Positions 52,852-64,000 of a DNA stretch of 64,000 bases are shown in pieces. Position 1 is the first letter of the stretch; each line of letters begins with the position of its first letter. The DNA lies in the NCBI RefSeq assembly GCF_900112305.1, contig NZ_FOKT01000006.1, positions 124,001 to 188,000 on the forward strand. The letters are read 5' to 3'. Origin of the DNA: Microbulbifer thermotolerans (GTDB lineage Bacteria > Pseudomonadota > Gammaproteobacteria > Pseudomonadales > Cellvibrionaceae). The position numbers were made by a program, and so were the translations under genes. The notes beneath the pieces were generated by a model. It was not told the DNA's origin. It searched no databases and was given only the letters and a program-made list of their open reading frames with translations.

Positions 52852-55800
52852 TCAGGGGGTTATTGGGCGAACACAGGCTGCGTAGACATCAATCTGATTC
52901 AGCAGGTCTACTAGTGCTCCCGCATTGACTTGCAACTGGTTGAAGTTGCCATTGGCTTCGAACACTACCAGTTTGCGGTCGCCGCTGCCCAGCAGGTTCA
53001 GTGCCAGCAGGCTGCCACCGGATGCACTGTCTACCACGGTGCCGTTCAGCAGTGTGGAGATAGTGATGCTCTGCAGTATGGTCAGATCCAGCAGAGTATC
53101 CGGGTTTTCCAGCACAAAGCCGACGCTGTTGGTACCGGTATAGGTAGTGCCGGTATCGGTGACGCGGACAAAACCGCTGCCTGCCACACCGACCGGAACC
53201 GAGATGCGCGCTGCGTTGTTCAGGTTGTTGTCAATCACGTCCGCTTCGTCGGTCACAGTGCACAGCAGGCAGATGCCCTCGGTGCCGCTGCTGACGGTGG
53301 CGTTGGGCACGGTGATTGGCTCGTACACCTGGTTGTTACCGCAGCTGGCGAAGTCCGGATCGCAAACATCGCCGATGCCGTCACTGTCGGTATCCGCCTG
53401 ATCTGCGTTGGCGATATTCGGGCAGTTGTCGACGTTGTTGTCGACCCCGTCGCCATCCAGATCGTTGTCACAGGCATCGCCGATACCATCGCCGTCCTGG
53501 TCTTCCTGACCCGGGTTGGGGTCGATGGGGCAGTTGTCGCTGTCGTTGTCCACACCGTCGCCATCCAGGTCATCGTCACAGGCATCGCCGATACCGTCGC
53601 TGTCCACGTCTGCCTGGTCGGCATTCGGGGTCAGCGGGCAGTTGTCGACGCCGTTGTCGACACCGTCGCCGTCTACATCGCTGTCACAGGCATCGCCGAT
53701 ACCATCGCCGTCGGTGTCTTCCTGACCGGGGTTGGGGATCAGCGGGCAGTTGTCAGCGCCGTCGTCGAGGCCGTCGCCGTCGTCGTCAGCGTCACATAGA
53801 TCGCCGAGTCCGTCGCCGTCGGTATCGGTCTGGTCGCTGTTGGATACCAGCGGGCAGTTGTCGACGCCGTCATCTACACCGTCGCCGTCGTCGTCGCTGT
53901 CGCAGACATTACCCACACCGTCACCGTCGGTGTCGGTTTGATCGCCGTTGGGGATCAGCGGGCAGTTGTCGGCACCGTCGTCGACACCGTCACCATCGTC
54001 GTCGTTGTCACAAGCGTCGCCTGCGCCATCGCCATCGGTGTCGGTTTGATCGACGTTTGAAACCAGCGGACAGTTATCGGCACCGTCGTCAACGCCGTCG
54101 TTGTCGTCGTCGTTGTCGCAGGCGTCGCCGAGTCCGTCGCCGTCAGTGTCGGTCTGGTCGGCGTTGGCGATCAGCGGGCAGTTGTCGGTGCCATCGTCGA
54201 CGCCGTCGCCGTCATCGTCACTGTCGCAGACATCGCCGATACCGTCGCCGTCCAGATCTTCCTGGCCGGGATTGGGTGTAGCAGGGCAGTTGTCCACGAG
54301 ATCGCCGATGCCGTCACCGTCGGAGTCAGTAAGGGCGTCGCAAGCGTCGCCGATACCGTCGCTGTCAGTGTCTTCCTGTCCCGGGTTGGGGGTCAACGGA
54401 CAGTTGTCGCTGCCGTCGTCGACACCGTCGTTGTCGTCGTCGCTGTCGCAGGCATCGCCGAGTCCGTCGCCGTCGGTATCGGTCTGATCGGCGTTGGGTA
54501 CCAGCGGACAGTTGTCGGCGCCGTCGTCCACACCGTCGCCGTCGTCGTCGCTGTCGCAGGCATTGCCTATGCCGTCACCGTCCGTGTCGGTCTGATCCGA
54601 ATTCGAATTCAGCGGACAGTTGTCGCTGCCGTCTTCGATGCCGTCGCCGTCATCGTCGGTGTCACAGGCGTTGCCCAGTCCATCGCCGTCGGTATCCAGC
54701 TGATCGGCATTGGCCACCAGCGGGCAGTTGTCCAGGCCGTCGGCGACACCGTCGTTGTCGTCGTCGTTGTCACAGACGTTGCCCAGACCATCGCCGTCAG
54801 TGTCTTCCTGGGCGGGGTTGGGGATCAGCGGGCAGTTGTCGACGCCGTCGTCGATACCGTCGCCGTCATCGTCGTTGTCACAGGCGTCGCCGATACCGTT
54901 GCCATCGGTGTCGGTCTGGCCGGGATTGGCGATGAGCGGGCAGTTGTCGGCAACATCGGCCACGCCGTCGGCATCGTCGTCACTGTCACAGACGTCGCCG
55001 AGTCCGTCGCCGTCGGTATCCAGCTGATCCGCGTTGGCATCCAGCGGGCAGTTGTCGCTGCCGTCGTCGATACCGTCACCGTCGTCGTCGTTGTCGCAGG
55101 CGTCGCCGATTCCGTCGCCGTCGGTGTCAGTCTGGCTCGGGTTGACGATCAGCGGGCAGTTGTCGGTGCCGTCTTCAACGCCGTCGTTGTCGTCGTCGTT
55201 GTCGCAGGCATCGCCGAGTCCGTCGCCGTCGGTGTCGGTCTGATCGGCGTTGGGAACCAACGGACAGTTATCGCTGCCGTCGTCCAGGCCGTCGTCGTCG
55301 GTGTCGGAGTCATCGTCGCAGACGTCGCCGATACCGTCGCCATCCTGGTCTTCCTGGCCGGGGTTGGCATCCAGCGGGCAGTTGTCGCTGCCGTCGTCCA
55401 CACCGTCTCCGTCGTCGTCGCTGTCGCAGGCGTCGCCCTGGCCGTCGCCGTCAGTGTCGGTCTGGGCCGGGTTGGCATCCAGCGGACAGTTGTCGGTGTC
55501 GTTGTCCACGCCGTCGCCGTCCACGTCATCGTCGCAGGCATCGCCGATGCCGTCGCCGTCCTGGTCTTCCTGACCGGGGTTGGCGATCAGCGGGCAGTTG
55601 TCGACGCCGTTGTCCACACCGTCGCCGTCGGTGTCATCGTCGCAGGCATCGCCGATGCCGTCGCCATCCAGGTCTTCCTGGCCGACGTTGGCTGTGGTCG
55701 GGCAGTTGTCGACATCGTTGTTGACGCCGTCGCCATCGACATCGTCGTCGCAGGCATCGCCGATGCCGTCGCCGTCCTGGTCTTCCTGACCGGGGTTGGC

Positions 55801-57261
55801 AATCAGCGGGCAGTTGTCGGCGCCGTCGTCGACGCCGTCGCCGTCGTCGTCGCTGTCGCAGGCGTCACCGATGCCGTCGCCGTCGGTGTCGGTCTGATCG
55901 GGGTTGGCGATGAACTGGCAGTTATCGACGCCGTCGTCGACACCGTCGCCATCGTCGTCGCTGTCGCATAGGTCGCCGAGTCCGTCACCGTCGGTGTCGC
56001 TCTGATCCACGTTCGGGACTGTCGGACAGTTGTCCGCACCGTCGTCCACGCCGTCGCCGTCATCGTCGTTGTCGCAGGCGTCGCCGAGGCCGTCGCTGTC
56101 CAGGTCTTCCTGTCCCGGATTGGGCACTGTCGGACAGTTGTCCACGTCGTCGCCGATACCGTCGTTGTCGGAGTCGGTGAGTGAATCACAAGCGTCGCCG
56201 ACGCCGTCGTTGTCGGTGTCTTCCTGGCCGGGGTTGGGTACCAGCGGGCAGTTGTCGCTGCCGTCGTCCACACCGTCGCCGTCGTCGTCGCTGTCGCAGG
56301 CGTCACCGATGCCGTCGCCGTCGGTGTCGGTCTGATCGGCGTTGGCGATCAGCGGGCAGTTGTCGGCGCCGTCGTCGATGCCGTCGCCGTCGTCATCACT
56401 GTCGCAGGCATTGCCGAGTCCGTCGCCGTCCGTATCCATCTGGTCGGGATTGGGGGTGTCCGGACAGTTATCAACGCCGTTGTCGACACCGTCGCCGTCC
56501 CGGTCGCTGTCACAGACATCGCCGATACCGTCGCTATCGGCGTCTTCCTGACCGGGGTTGGGTGTCAGCGGGCAGTTGTCTTCTGTGTCGGTGATACCGT
56601 CGCCGTCCTTGTCGTTGTCACAAGCGTCGCCGATGCCGTCACCGTCTGTATCTGTCTGATCGCTGTTGGCCACGAGCGGACAGTTGTCGCTGTCGTTGTC
56701 CACGCCGTCGCCGTCCACGTCGTCGTCACAGGCGTCGCCGATGCCGTCGCCGTCCTGGTCTTCCTGGCCCGGATTAGGCGTATTGGGGCAGTTGTCGGCG
56801 TCGTCGTTGACACCGTCGTTGTCGCCGTCGTTGTCACAGGCGTCGCCGATGCCGTCACCGTCCGAATCTTCCTGACCGGGGTTGGGGGTGTTGGGACAGT
56901 TGTCGTCGTCGTCGGGAATGCCGTCGCCGTCGTCATCGTTGTTATCGATGTCGTCGCAGGCGTCGCCGATGCCGTCACCGTCGGAGTCTTCCTGGTCGGG
57001 GTTGGAGACGAATTGGCAGTTGTCGAAGCCATCGGGCTGGCCATCGCCATCATCGTCGTCGTCGCAGAGGTCGCCGAGGCCGTCGCCATCGAGGTCTCTC
57101 TGGTTGGGGTTGGGTACAGTTGGGCAGTTATCCTCGGAGTCGGGGATAGTATCTGAATCCGAATCCACGAATGGTGGCGGGTGGCCGGTACTGCCGTCGG
57201 CGTCGCAGCCCGTTAGGACTGCCATCGCCAAAGCGAAAAACAGAATAGGTATTCGTAACAT
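52852..57261 (-). CDS. Giant lipoprotein with 35 thrombospondin type 3 repeats
   Basis: The 1469-residue protein has a lipoprotein signal ([10 protein letters not shown], Cys19) and then, from about residue 33 to 1305, thirty-five copies of a 36-residue acidic repeat of the form [32 protein letters not shown]. Aspartates and the paired cysteines are those of thrombospondin type 3 repeats, which bind calcium and stack into a stiff rod. The last 165 residues form a separate domain with CGNNQVYE, a GICLLC cysteine pair and many short hydrophobic strands, ending [10 protein letters not shown]. The protein is probably surface-exposed. ATG 57261 after AAGGAG is used; the frame extends to 57726 but that part lacks a signal. 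Adhesion or matrix function is inferred. Confidence 0.9.
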   Translation of the reverse strand: MLRIPILFFALAMAVLTGCDADGSTGHPPPFVDSDSDTIPDSEDNCPTVPNPNQRDLDGDGLGDLCDDDDDGDGQPDGFDNCQFVSNPDQEDSDGDGIGDACDDIDNNDDDGDGIPDDDDNCPNTPNPGQEDSDGDGIGDACDNDGDNDGVNDDADNCPNTPNPGQEDQDGDGIGDACDDDVDGDGVDNDSDNCPLVANSDQTDTDGDGIGDACDNDKDGDGITDTEDNCPLTPNPGQEDADSDGIGDVCDSDRDGDGVDNGVDNCPDTPNPDQMDTDGDGLGNACDSDDDGDGIDDGADNCPLIANADQTDTDGDGIGDACDSDDDGDGVDDGSDNCPLVPNPGQEDTDNDGVGDACDSLTDSDNDGIGDDVDNCPTVPNPGQEDLDSDGLGDACDNDDDGDGVDDGADNCPTVPNVDQSDTDGDGLGDLCDSDDDGDGVDDGVDNCQFIANPDQTDTDGDGIGDACDSDDDGDGVDDGADNCPLIANPGQEDQDGDGIGDACDDDVDGDGVNNDVDNCPTTANVGQEDLDGDGIGDACDDDTDGDGVDNGVDNCPLIANPGQEDQDGDGIGDACDDDVDGDGVDNDTDNCPLDANPAQTDTDGDGQGDACDSDDDGDGVDDGSDNCPLDANPGQEDQDGDGIGDVCDDDSDTDDDGLDDGSDNCPLVPNADQTDTDGDGLGDACDNDDDNDGVEDGTDNCPLIVNPSQTDTDGDGIGDACDNDDDGDGIDDGSDNCPLDANADQLDTDGDGLGDVCDSDDDADGVADVADNCPLIANPGQTDTDGNGIGDACDNDDDGDGIDDGVDNCPLIPNPAQEDTDGDGLGNVCDNDDDNDGVADGLDNCPLVANADQLDTDGDGLGNACDTDDDGDGIEDGSDNCPLNSNSDQTDTDGDGIGNACDSDDDGDGVDDGADNCPLVPNADQTDTDGDGLGDACDSDDDNDGVDDGSDNCPLTPNPGQEDTDSDGIGDACDALTDSDGDGIGDLVDNCPATPNPGQEDLDGDGIGDVCDSDDDGDGVDDGTDNCPLIANADQTDTDGDGLGDACDNDDDNDGVDDGADNCPLVSNVDQTDTDGDGAGDACDNDDDGDGVDDGADNCPLIPNGDQTDTDGDGVGNVCDSDDDGDGVDDGVDNCPLVSNSDQTDTDGDGLGDLCDADDDGDGLDDGADNCPLIPNPGQEDTDGDGIGDACDSDVDGDGVDNGVDNCPLTPNADQADVDSDGIGDACDDDLDGDGVDNDSDNCPIDPNPGQEDQDGDGIGDACDNDLDGDGVDNNVDNCPNIANADQADTDSDGIGDVCDPDFASCGNNQVYEPITVPNATVSSGTEGICLLCTVTDEADVIDNNLNNAARISVPVGVAGSGFVRVTDTGTTYTGTNSVGFVLENPDTLLDLTILQSITISTLLNGTVVDSASGGSLLALNLLGSGDRKLVVFEANGNFNQLQVNAGALVDLLNQIDVYAACVRPITP
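53370..57165 (-). repeat. Tandem 108-bp coding repeat array
   Basis: About 35 direct repeats of roughly 108 bases encode the TSP3 rod, each containing on the + strand CAGTTGTCG and CAGGCATCGCCGA. Long open frames arise on the opposite strand from the biased composition and are not genes. Copies vary mainly in the NCPL-to-Q segment and the linkers. Confidence 0.9.
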
Positions 57262-57324
57262 GAACGAAATCTCCTTGGCACAAGTGCCGCTGTGTATGGT
57301 GGGGTAGGCCACAGGGAGGGGCGA

Positions 57325-57420
57325 TAGCTCTGGGGCAGGTGCCTTGCGCCGCCGGGGCCAGCAAACTATCGCTGGCGCTACCGTATACCGATGCGGCAGG
57401 TGGCCGCCGGAGCCACAGCC
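57325..57420 (-). promoter_or_regulatory. Structured leader of the TSP3 gene with a repeated hairpin
   Basis: Two related segments, at 57334-57360 and 57395-57418, share GGCAGGTG and CGCCGG-GCCA on the + strand. Each can fold (GTGGC with GCCAC; GGCC with GGCC). The first is enclosed by a GCGATAG / CTATCGC stem (57321-57327 with 57366-57372). They lie 60 to 160 bases upstream of the start codon, in the presumed 5' untranslated region. No riboswitch class was confirmed. Confidence 0.35.
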
Positions 57421-57749
57421 TGACATCCCTGTTTGGCCGTGTGCTATTTCCGGAGAAGGAAATGCGTTGCGGACTTGTGGTCCGCGCATCAGGTTTAGGC
57501 CAGGTTCCGGCACTCGTCCATCTATTGGCACCGCAGTTCGACACATGAGGCGGCGTTTGCCCTTTTTGTCAAACGGGGGCTGGAGCTGCTGTTTGCTCAC
57601 CGCAAGCGGTGGTGAGGAAATCACTGGTCTGCAAGGGGGGCTAGCTCTACACTGCGCCGAGCATTGGGAAAAACTGCAGCGCATCCGGCCCGCTTCTCTC
57701 CGGGTGTCGCGGATTCGCGGTGGCAAGCGGCGAAACCGGGAGAATTGAA

Positions 57750-58250
57750 ATGATCAACTATGAAATCTACACCACTCGCTTCGGTGCGGTGGCCATCGCC
57801 GCGGATACCCGGGGGGTGGTGGCGCTGGCATTTCACAGCGACGCGCGGCCCGTGTGCGCCGGGTCCCACTGGGATCGGCGCTCGTCGGCGCTGACCGATA
57901 GCGCGGCGGGGCAGCTGGAAGAGTATTTCACCGGTAAGCGGCGGGAGTTCGATTTACCGTTGTGCCCGCGCGGTACGGGTTTTCAGTGTCGGGTCTGGGA
58001 GGCGCTGCAGCGGATTCCCTATGGCGAAACCCGCAGTTACCGCCAACAGGCGGAAGCGATGGGCAATCCGAAATCGGTGCGCGCCGTGGCGCGGGCCAAC
58101 GGCGCCAACCCTATCGCCATTGTGATTCCGTGCCACAGAGTGATCGGCGCCGACGGCAGCCTGACCGGCTACGCTGGCGGTCTGGACATCAAAGCGCGCC
58201 TGTTGGCCCTGGAGGGGGCCCGTTTTGTACAGCAGGAGCACTCGCTGTAA
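57750..58250 (+). CDS. ogt: Methylated-DNA-protein cysteine methyltransferase
   Basis: The 166-residue protein repairs O6-alkylguanine by transferring the alkyl group to its own cysteine. The active-site motif IPCHRVIG is at about residue 127-134, preceded by the DNA-binding helix [12 protein letters not shown] and [16 protein letters not shown]. It is an Ogt-type protein without the Ada regulatory domain. ATG 57750 follows GGGAG; the earlier codon at 57720 adds a poor segment. The TSP3 gene is divergent from it. Confidence 0.92.
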   Translation: MINYEIYTTRFGAVAIAADTRGVVALAFHSDARPVCAGSHWDRRSSALTDSAAGQLEEYFTGKRREFDLPLCPRGTGFQCRVWEALQRIPYGETRSYRQQAEAMGNPKSVRAVARANGANPIAIVIPCHRVIGADGSLTGYAGGLDIKARLLALEGARFVQQEHSL

Positions 58251-58420
58251 TTGCGGGTTTATCTGCCTGCCTGTGTGCAATATTCACCCCATTCCCGCGC
58301 GCCTTTTCTCAGAAAACGTATTTCTTTTATTCCCCGGCGCGTATCAAACGGAGATTCTCTGGTCACCGCCCTCTGCGACCGGGATAATAGCCCCTCGATT
58401 TCACCGGGCGCGGAGGTCAA

Positions 58421-58951
58421 ATGCTGTACAAACTGGGGGACAAAGAGCCGCAACTGGAAGGTGAGGGGCACTATGTCGCTCCCGGGGCCCAAGTGGTTGG
58501 CAATGTGAGGATGCTCGGCCACAGCTCTGTCTGGTTCAACGCCGTGGTGCGCGGCGATTCCGACCCGATTACCATCGGCGCCTACAGCAATGTGCAGGAC
58601 GGGGCGGTGTTGCACACAGATCCGGGCCTTCCGCTCACCATCGGTAATGGGGTAACCATCGGCCACAAGGCGATGTTGCACGGTTGCTCCGTTGGCGACT
58701 ACAGCCTGGTCGGTATCAATGCGGTGGTGTTGAACGGGGCCAGGATCGGCAAGTGCTGCATTATTGGCGCCAATGCGCTGGTGACAGAGAATACCGAAAT
58801 CCCGGACTACTCGCTGGTGCTGGGCAGTCCCGGCAAGGTAGTCAGAAGTCTGGATGAATCCACATTCGAGCTGCTCAAGGCCAGCAGCGATCACTATGTA
58901 GCTAACGGTAAACGCTTTGCCGAACAGCTGATACCTGTTTCCGATACGTGA
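58421..58951 (+). CDS. yrdA: Gamma-class carbonic anhydrase-like protein (YrdA family)
   Basis: The 176-residue protein is a left-handed beta-helix trimer-type protein with hexapeptide repeats. [32 protein letters not shown] and [10 protein letters not shown] hold the three metal-binding histidines of gamma-carbonic anhydrases. The family binds zinc or iron; activity of the YrdA branch as a carbonic anhydrase is not assured. It overlaps the DUF1289 gene at its stop codon. Confidence 0.9.
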   Translation: MLYKLGDKEPQLEGEGHYVAPGAQVVGNVRMLGHSSVWFNAVVRGDSDPITIGAYSNVQDGAVLHTDPGLPLTIGNGVTIGHKAMLHGCSVGDYSLVGINAVVLNGARIGKCCIIGANALVTENTEIPDYSLVLGSPGKVVRSLDESTFELLKASSDHYVANGKRFAEQLIPVSDT

Positions 58952-59154
58952 TGTCCGATCACAGGAACAAGGCTGAAAAGCCGGTAAAGTCCCCCTGTAT
59001 CTCAGTTTGCGCGCTCAACGCGGAGGATATCTGCGAAGGCTGTTTCCGCACCGGCGCGGAGATCAGCCGCTGGGGGAGGATGAGTAATGAGGAGCGCCGT
59101 GCCGTTTTGAGAAGCTGTACCGAGCGCGCGCGCCGGATGGGCCGCATCTGGTAG
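58951..59154 (+). CDS. DUF1289 cysteine-rich small protein
   Basis: The 67-residue protein reads SPCISVCALNAEDICEGCFR with four cysteines and RWGRMSNEERRAVLRSC, typical for DUF1289 (Fe-S or zinc binding suspected, unknown function). The ATG shares its first base with the yrdA TGA, so it is translationally coupled; a GTG at 58948 is an alternative. It leads into dnaE 75 bases later. Confidence 0.88.
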   Translation: MSDHRNKAEKPVKSPCISVCALNAEDICEGCFRTGAEISRWGRMSNEERRAVLRSCTERARRMGRIW

Positions 59155-59229
59155 CTGATTGAAGAATGCAATGTAGATGTGTCCCTGAGGGGTACGTCTA
59201 TAGAGTTAATGCCGAGAAGCAAACACACA

Positions 59230-62200
59230 ATGACAAACCCTTTTGTCCATTTAAGAGTTCACTCCGAATATTCCCTGATCGACGGGTTGGTACGAATCAA
59301 ACCTCTGGTGGCGCGGGCGGCGGAACTGCAGATGCCCGCTCTGGCGCTCAGTGATCAGACCAACTTCTTCGCGCAGATCAAGTTTTATCGCGCCTGCCTG
59401 GGGGCCGGAATCAAGCCTTTAAGCGCCGCTGACTTCTGGCTCAGCGAGGGCGGCGAGGATAAGCCGACCCTGATCACTCTCTATGCGATGAATGGCACAG
59501 GCTATCGCAATCTCACCGAATTGATTTCCCGTGCCTGGATGGAGGGGCAGTACCACGGCAATGCCTTTGTAAAGCGGGAGTGGGTAAAGGATTACAGCGA
59601 GGGTGTGCTGATGCTGTCCGGTGCCAGGTTTGGCGACGTGGGCCGCGCCCTGATCGCCGGGCGGCGCCAGCAGGCGGAGGAACTGGCCCGGGAATGGTCG
59701 CAGGTTTTCCCTGGCCGCTACTATCTGGAACTGCAGCGCACCGGCCGCCCCGGCGATGAGGAATATCTGCACGCGGCGGTAAACCTGGCGCAGACGCTGG
59801 AACTGCCGGTGGTGGCAACCAATGACGTGCGCTTTCTGGATGAGAGCGAATTCGAGGCCCACGAGGTGCGGGTGTGCATCCACGAGGGGCGCACTCTGGA
59901 CGACCCAAGGCGCGAGCGCCGCTATTCACCGGAGCAGTATTTCCGCACGCCGGAGGAAATGTGGGAGCTGTTCGCGGATATTCCCGAAGCCCTGGAAAAC
60001 ACTGTCGAGATCGCCAAGCGCTGTTCAGCGCCGATACAACTGGGTAAGTATTTCCTGCCGGAGTACCCCATCCCCGAGGGGATGAACGAGAACCAGTTCT
60101 TCGAGAAGGTTTGCTTTGAAGGACTGGAGCGGCGTCTGGATAAGATCCTCGACAAGTCCGCACCGGATTACGCCGAGCGGCGCGCTGTCTACGAGGAGCG
60201 TTTGCGCTTCGAGCTGGACATCATCATCCAGATGGGCTTCCCCGGCTACTTCCTGATCGTGATGGACTTTATCCAGTGGGCCAAGGATCACGATATCCCG
60301 GTGGGGCCGGGGCGGGGGTCCGGTGCCGGCTCGCTGGTGGCCTATGCACTTAAAATCACCGACCTGGACCCGCTGCAATACGACCTGCTGTTCGAACGCT
60401 TCCTCAACCCGGAACGGGTGTCCATGCCGGACTTCGACGTGGATTTCTGTATGGAAAAGCGCGACCGGGTGATCGCCTATGTGGCGGACAACTATGGTCG
60501 CCAGGCGGTGAGCCAGATCATTACCTTTGGCACCATGGCCGCCAAGGCGGTGGTGCGCGACGTGGCGCGGGTACAGGGCAAATCCTACGGCCTGGCCGAT
60601 AAGCTCTCCAAGATGATCCCGCCGGACGTGGGCATGACCCTGCAGAAGGCCCATGAACAGGAAGAGGTACTGCGGGAATTCCTCGAGACAGACGACGAGG
60701 CGCAGGAAATCTGGGAAATGGCGGTGCAGCTGGAGGGCGTGGCCAGGAACGTGGGCAAGCACGCCGGTGGTGTGGTGATTGCCCCCACCAAGCTCACCGA
60801 TTTCGCGCCTCTCTACTGCGATGAGACGGGCGCGGGCCTGGTGACTCAGTTCGATAAGAACGACGTGGAGGACGCGGGCCTGGTGAAGTTTGACTTCCTC
60901 GGCCTGCGCACCCTGACCATTATCGACTGGGCCAAGCGCATGGTGGATGAGCAGCGGGCCCGCGAGGGACTGCCGCCGCTGGACATCGCCGCCCTGCCGC
61001 TGGACGACGAAAAGACCTTCCAGATGCTCAAGCGGGCCGAGACCACCGCGGTCTTCCAGTTGGAATCCCGCGGTATGAAGGATCTGATCAAACGCCTGCA
61101 GCCGGATAATCTCGAGGACATGATCGCCCTGGTGGCGCTGTTCCGTCCGGGCCCGCTGCAGTCGGGCATGGTGGACGACTTTATCAACCGCAAGCACGGC
61201 CGCGCCCAGGTGGCCTACCCGGACGCCAAGTACCAGCACGAGAAGCTCAAGCCCATCCTGGAGCCCACCTACGGGGTTATCGTCTACCAGGAACAGGTTA
61301 TGCAGATCGCCCAGGAGCTGGCCGGTTACACCCTCGGCGGTGCGGACCTTCTGCGCCGTGCCATGGGTAAGAAAAAGCCGGAGGAGATGGCCAAACAGCG
61401 CGCCATTTTCGAGGAGGGCGCCAAGAAGCAGGGCGTGGACCCCGAGTTGGCGATGAAGATCTTCGACCTGGTGGAGAAATTCGCCGGTTACGGTTTCAAC
61501 AAATCCCACTCCGCGGCTTACGCCCTGGTGTCCTACCAAACTGCTTGGCTCAAGGCCCACTATCCGGCGCAGTTTATGGCCGCCACCATGTCTTCGGATA
61601 TGGATAAGACCGACAAGGTGGTGACCTTTATCGAGGAATGCCGGGCCATGGGCCTGGAGCTGGTGCCGCCGGATGTGAATCTGGGCAGCTACCAGTTCTC
61701 CGTAGATGCGGACAATCGCATTATTTACGGTCTTGGCGCCATCAAGGGGCTGGGCGAAGGGCCCATTGAGAACATTATTAAGGTGCGCAAGGAGGGTGGC
61801 CCCTTCACCGACCTGTTCGACTTTTGCTCCCGCGTCGATCCGCGCAAGGTCAACAAGCGGGCCCTCGAAGCCTTGGTGCGCTCTGGGGCGCTGGACAGTA
61901 TCGGCCCGCGCGCTGACGGTGCGGACGGTCTCAATTACGCTCGTGCAGTGATGTTTAATGCACTGGATGAGGCGGTAAAGGCCGCTGAGCAACAGGCCGC
62001 CAACGCCAGCGCCGGGATGATGGATCTGTTCGGCGAGGTGGTCCCCAGCGCTTCCGATGGTGATGTCTATGCGGATTTCCGCCGCACCCGACCCTGGAGT
62101 ATCCGCGAGCGCCTGGAAGGGGAGAAAAATACCCTCGGTCTCTATCTTACCGGCCACCCGATCGATGAATACGAGGATGAGCTCAAGCAGCTGGTCAAGG

Positions 62201-62757
62201 CGCGAATTGCGGATTTGAAACCGGGCAAGGACAGCCAGAAGGTGGCCGGCCTGGTAGTGGGCATGCGGGTGATGAAAACCAAACGCGGCGACACTATGGC
62301 CATTGTCACCCTCGACGACCGCAGCGGGCGTATAGAGGCGGCGGTATTCAGCGAGACTTTCTCCGAGTGCCGCGAGAAACTGGCCAAAGACGCCCTCTTG
62401 GTGTTGGACGGCCCGGTTGCCCACGACGACTACAGCGGCGGCCTGAAAATGACCGTCAACAGCGTCGCCAGCCTGGATGAATTGCGCCGCGACAGTGTCA
62501 CCGGGGTGCAACTGCGGCTGGAAAGCGCTGCGGCCACGCCGGGGCTGGCCAAGCGTTTGGCTGCCTGCCTGCAGCCCTATACCGGCGGCGCCTGCACCGT
62601 CAGTCTCGAGGTGGTGCGCAGCGATGCTCGCGGCACCTACCGGCTGCCGTCGCAGTGGCAGGTGGAGCCGAGCGATCAACTGGTCCAGTCCCTGCGCGAG
62701 CTGCTCGGGCGGGAGCGCGTTGCGCTCGACTACACTGAGCGGCGCCGGCGTGGCTAA
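59230..62757 (+). CDS. dnaE: DNA polymerase III alpha subunit
   Basis: The catalytic subunit of the replicative polymerase, 1175 residues in length, as expected for DnaE1. It starts [20 protein letters not shown], the N-terminal PHP domain, and carries [19 protein letters not shown] with the catalytic aspartates, [20 protein letters not shown] in the palm, and a C-terminal OB fold ([20 protein letters not shown]). Earlier in-frame starts at 59179 and 59209 exist; ATG 59230 best matches the family. It precedes accA. Confidence 0.95.
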   Translation: MTNPFVHLRVHSEYSLIDGLVRIKPLVARAAELQMPALALSDQTNFFAQIKFYRACLGAGIKPLSAADFWLSEGGEDKPTLITLYAMNGTGYRNLTELISRAWMEGQYHGNAFVKREWVKDYSEGVLMLSGARFGDVGRALIAGRRQQAEELAREWSQVFPGRYYLELQRTGRPGDEEYLHAAVNLAQTLELPVVATNDVRFLDESEFEAHEVRVCIHEGRTLDDPRRERRYSPEQYFRTPEEMWELFADIPEALENTVEIAKRCSAPIQLGKYFLPEYPIPEGMNENQFFEKVCFEGLERRLDKILDKSAPDYAERRAVYEERLRFELDIIIQMGFPGYFLIVMDFIQWAKDHDIPVGPGRGSGAGSLVAYALKITDLDPLQYDLLFERFLNPERVSMPDFDVDFCMEKRDRVIAYVADNYGRQAVSQIITFGTMAAKAVVRDVARVQGKSYGLADKLSKMIPPDVGMTLQKAHEQEEVLREFLETDDEAQEIWEMAVQLEGVARNVGKHAGGVVIAPTKLTDFAPLYCDETGAGLVTQFDKNDVEDAGLVKFDFLGLRTLTIIDWAKRMVDEQRAREGLPPLDIAALPLDDEKTFQMLKRAETTAVFQLESRGMKDLIKRLQPDNLEDMIALVALFRPGPLQSGMVDDFINRKHGRAQVAYPDAKYQHEKLKPILEPTYGVIVYQEQVMQIAQELAGYTLGGADLLRRAMGKKKPEEMAKQRAIFEEGAKKQGVDPELAMKIFDLVEKFAGYGFNKSHSAAYALVSYQTAWLKAHYPAQFMAATMSSDMDKTDKVVTFIEECRAMGLELVPPDVNLGSYQFSVDADNRIIYGLGAIKGLGEGPIENIIKVRKEGGPFTDLFDFCSRVDPRKVNKRALEALVRSGALDSIGPRADGADGLNYARAVMFNALDEAVKAAEQQAANASAGMMDLFGEVVPSASDGDVYADFRRTRPWSIRERLEGEKNTLGLYLTGHPIDEYEDELKQLVKARIADLKPGKDSQKVAGLVVGMRVMKTKRGDTMAIVTLDDRSGRIEAAVFSETFSECREKLAKDALLVLDGPVAHDDYSGGLKMTVNSVASLDELRRDSVTGVQLRLESAAATPGLAKRLAACLQPYTGGACTVSLEVVRSDARGTYRLPSQWQVEPSDQLVQSLRELLGRERVALDYTERRRRG

Positions 62758-62926
62758 ATTGGCCCTGGCCGCTTGCGAGATATTCCCTGGGCGCAGGCTC
62801 GACTAGGCGGTTCTATCTGGTAAGCTAGCCGACATTTTTAAGTAACAGCGAATATGCGGGCCCGCGGCCCGCGAGCTGAACGGGGGCCGGCGCTCCCGGG
62901 TTCCCAAATATCAAGGCGCGGACTTC

Positions 62927-63883
62927 ATGAATTTCAACTTTCTCGAATTTGAACAGCCGATCGCTGAGCTGGAAAGCAAGATCAAAGAGCTGCAGCATGT
63001 GGGTGACGATGTCGATCTGAATATTGCCGACGAGGTGGCCCGGCTGCGCGAGAAGAGCAGGAGCCTGACCGAATCCATCTACTCCAACCTCACCCCCTGG
63101 CAGGTGGTGCAGGTGGCGCGCCACCCACAGCGCCCCTATTCAAAGGATTATATTGAGCGTATTTTCACCGACTGGGATGAGCTGCACGGCGATCGCCATT
63201 TCGGCGATGACAAAGCCATTATTAGCGGCATCGCGCGCCTGAACGGAAAACCGGTGGCTGTGATCGGTGAGGAGAAAGGGCGCTCCGTAAACGAAAAGGT
63301 GGCGCGCAACTTTGGTATGCCCAAGCCGGAAGGCTATCGCAAGGCGCTGCGTATCATGCAGATGGCCGAGCGCTTCAAACTGCCGGTGCTGACCCTGATC
63401 GACACTCCCGGAGCCTATCCGGGCATCGACAGTGAAGAGCGGGGCATCAGTGAGGCCATCGCCCAAAATCTGGCGGTGATGTCCCGTCTGCGCACCCCCA
63501 TCATCTGCACCGTGATTGGCGAAGGCTCCTCCGGCGGCGCGCTGGCGATCGGTGTGGGCGACCAGCTGAACATGCTGCAGTACTCCACTTACTTCGTGAT
63601 CTCTCCCGAGGGCTGCGCCAATATCATCTGGAAAACCGTGGAGAAGGCGCCGCTGGCGGCCGAGGCCATGGGGGTGACTTCCAGTGTGCTGGAAGAGCTG
63701 GGTATCGTCGACGAAACAATTCCGGAACCTTTGGGTGGGGCTCATCGCGATCCGGATGCCATGGCCGCACGCTTGAAGGAACGCCTCGGCGATCAGTTGG
63801 AACGGCTGACCAGCACGCCCATCGACGAGCTGTTGGAGAAGCGCTACCAGCGGTTGATGAGCTACGGCAATATCGCTTCCTGA
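62927..63883 (+). CDS. accA: Acetyl-CoA carboxylase carboxyltransferase alpha subunit
   Basis: AccA with AccD transfers carboxyl from biotin to acetyl-CoA, the first committed step of fatty acid synthesis. The 318-residue protein shows [33 protein letters not shown]-like segment [32 protein letters not shown] and [17 protein letters not shown], the crotonase-type oxyanion loop. It follows dnaE by 169 bases, an order common in gammaproteobacteria. Confidence 0.95.
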   Translation: MNFNFLEFEQPIAELESKIKELQHVGDDVDLNIADEVARLREKSRSLTESIYSNLTPWQVVQVARHPQRPYSKDYIERIFTDWDELHGDRHFGDDKAIISGIARLNGKPVAVIGEEKGRSVNEKVARNFGMPKPEGYRKALRIMQMAERFKLPVLTLIDTPGAYPGIDSEERGISEAIAQNLAVMSRLRTPIICTVIGEGSSGGALAIGVGDQLNMLQYSTYFVISPEGCANIIWKTVEKAPLAAEAMGVTSSVLEELGIVDETIPEPLGGAHRDPDAMAARLKERLGDQLERLTSTPIDELLEKRYQRLMSYGNIAS

Positions 63884-63891
63884 TACCCGCT

Positions 63892-63914
63892 CGGGCGAAC
63901 ACAGGGTTCGCCCT
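63892..63914 (+). terminator. Hairpin after accA
   Basis: GGGCGAAC and GTTCGCCC pair around a short loop, followed by TTACCTTT and, after seven bases, TTTTT. It is probably a weak terminator at the end of the dnaE-accA region. Confidence 0.45.
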
Positions 63915-64000
63915 TACCTTTCTGTTTTTATCTTTGCTGGCCCGTGCCATGCGCCCCGCCCCCTGCAATCGCGCGATAGTACGGGTGGGGCTGTTGGTAC

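Noticed and set aside
53316-56594. Long open frames on the + strand opposite the TSP3 gene, rich in Arg, His, Cys or Ser, Pro
   Set aside because: They mirror the repetitive acidic gene on the minus strand and have no ribosome binding site, varied composition or family motif.
53370-57165. Regular repeats that might be taken for a CRISPR array
   Set aside because: The repeats are in frame, code for TSP3 units and have no unique spacers; no cas genes are present.
57325-57490. c-di-GMP (GEMM) or cobalamin riboswitch upstream of the TSP3 gene
   Set aside because: Short stretches such as CACACGGCCAAAC and ACCTGCC recall these classes, but the required conserved core and spacing do not fit. It is kept only as an unclassified structured leader.
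60025-62679. 884-codon open frame on the minus strand opposite dnaE
   Set aside because: It is a shadow of the GC-biased dnaE coding strand; its translation has no recognised domain, while dnaE is complete.
63624-63968. Minus-strand frame at the right edge, and a possible tilS start on +
   Set aside because: The minus frame is mostly antisense to accA. tilS often follows accA, but the last 50 bases do not show its typical opening, so no partial gene is called.

Overview
The window looks like a chromosomal segment of a marine gammaproteobacterium, most likely from the Cellvibrionales (a Microbulbifer-type organism). The reasons are gene orders shared with Pseudomonas and its relatives (tesA divergent from ybbA-ybbP; purN-purM next to DUF2066-hda; dnaE then accA), Na+-dependent transporters (PutP, NhaA), exported metallopeptidases and a giant calcium-binding repeat lipoprotein. 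The genus is an inference; the class is well supported.

Layout. (1) 1-4.4 kb is an AT-richer accessory patch. It has the end of an integron attC site, one small membrane-protein cassette, the start of a second attC site, a decayed IS256-type transposase, an OmpA C-terminal remnant, an unrecognised 190-aa protein that could be immunity-like, a solitary TIR-domain protein and a broken cupin gene. (2) 4.4-15 kb has two small exported proteins, a Fur-box-preceded ferric-iron ABC transporter (binding protein and permease on +, ATPase on -), bioA, the YbbAP-type ABC exporter and divergent tesA. (3) 15-23.2 kb has ttcA, a lysozyme-like protein overlapping it tail to tail, putP, a macro-domain protein, DUF962, lrp/ald, rsmE and an unusual fused QueD. 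(4) 23.5-36.6 kb has the SRP RNA gene (ffs), an M2 peptidase, a FadL-type porin, DUF3108, purM-purN, DUF2066-hda, a tandem universal stress protein, a DUF885 peptidase and sodB. (5) 36.9-50.8 kb has a coiled-coil membrane protein, class I fumarase, phhB, DUF1272, tlyA, nhaA, an MmcQ/YjbR protein, cnoX with a YqfO-like gene, two NUDIX hydrolases and an RND efflux pair. (6) 50.9-64 kb has an M49-like lipoprotein peptidase, a 1469-residue lipoprotein with 35 thrombospondin type 3 repeats, ogt, a gamma-carbonic anhydrase, DUF1289, dnaE and accA.

Two things run through the window. A family of about 215-bp intergenic palindromic elements has terminal inverted repeats reading GGAACCTCTGATTAATTC. It appears as five large copies plus several deleted or degenerate ones, and behaves like a MITE. 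Intrinsic terminators are also clear after several genes, including one between the iron-binding-protein gene and its permease gene.

The core genes are ordinary housekeeping. The items most worth a second look are the TSP3 lipoprotein with its structured, internally repeated leader, the palindromic element family, the integron-edge patch with the TIR protein, and the QueD fusion in which the active-site motifs are split between two halves.
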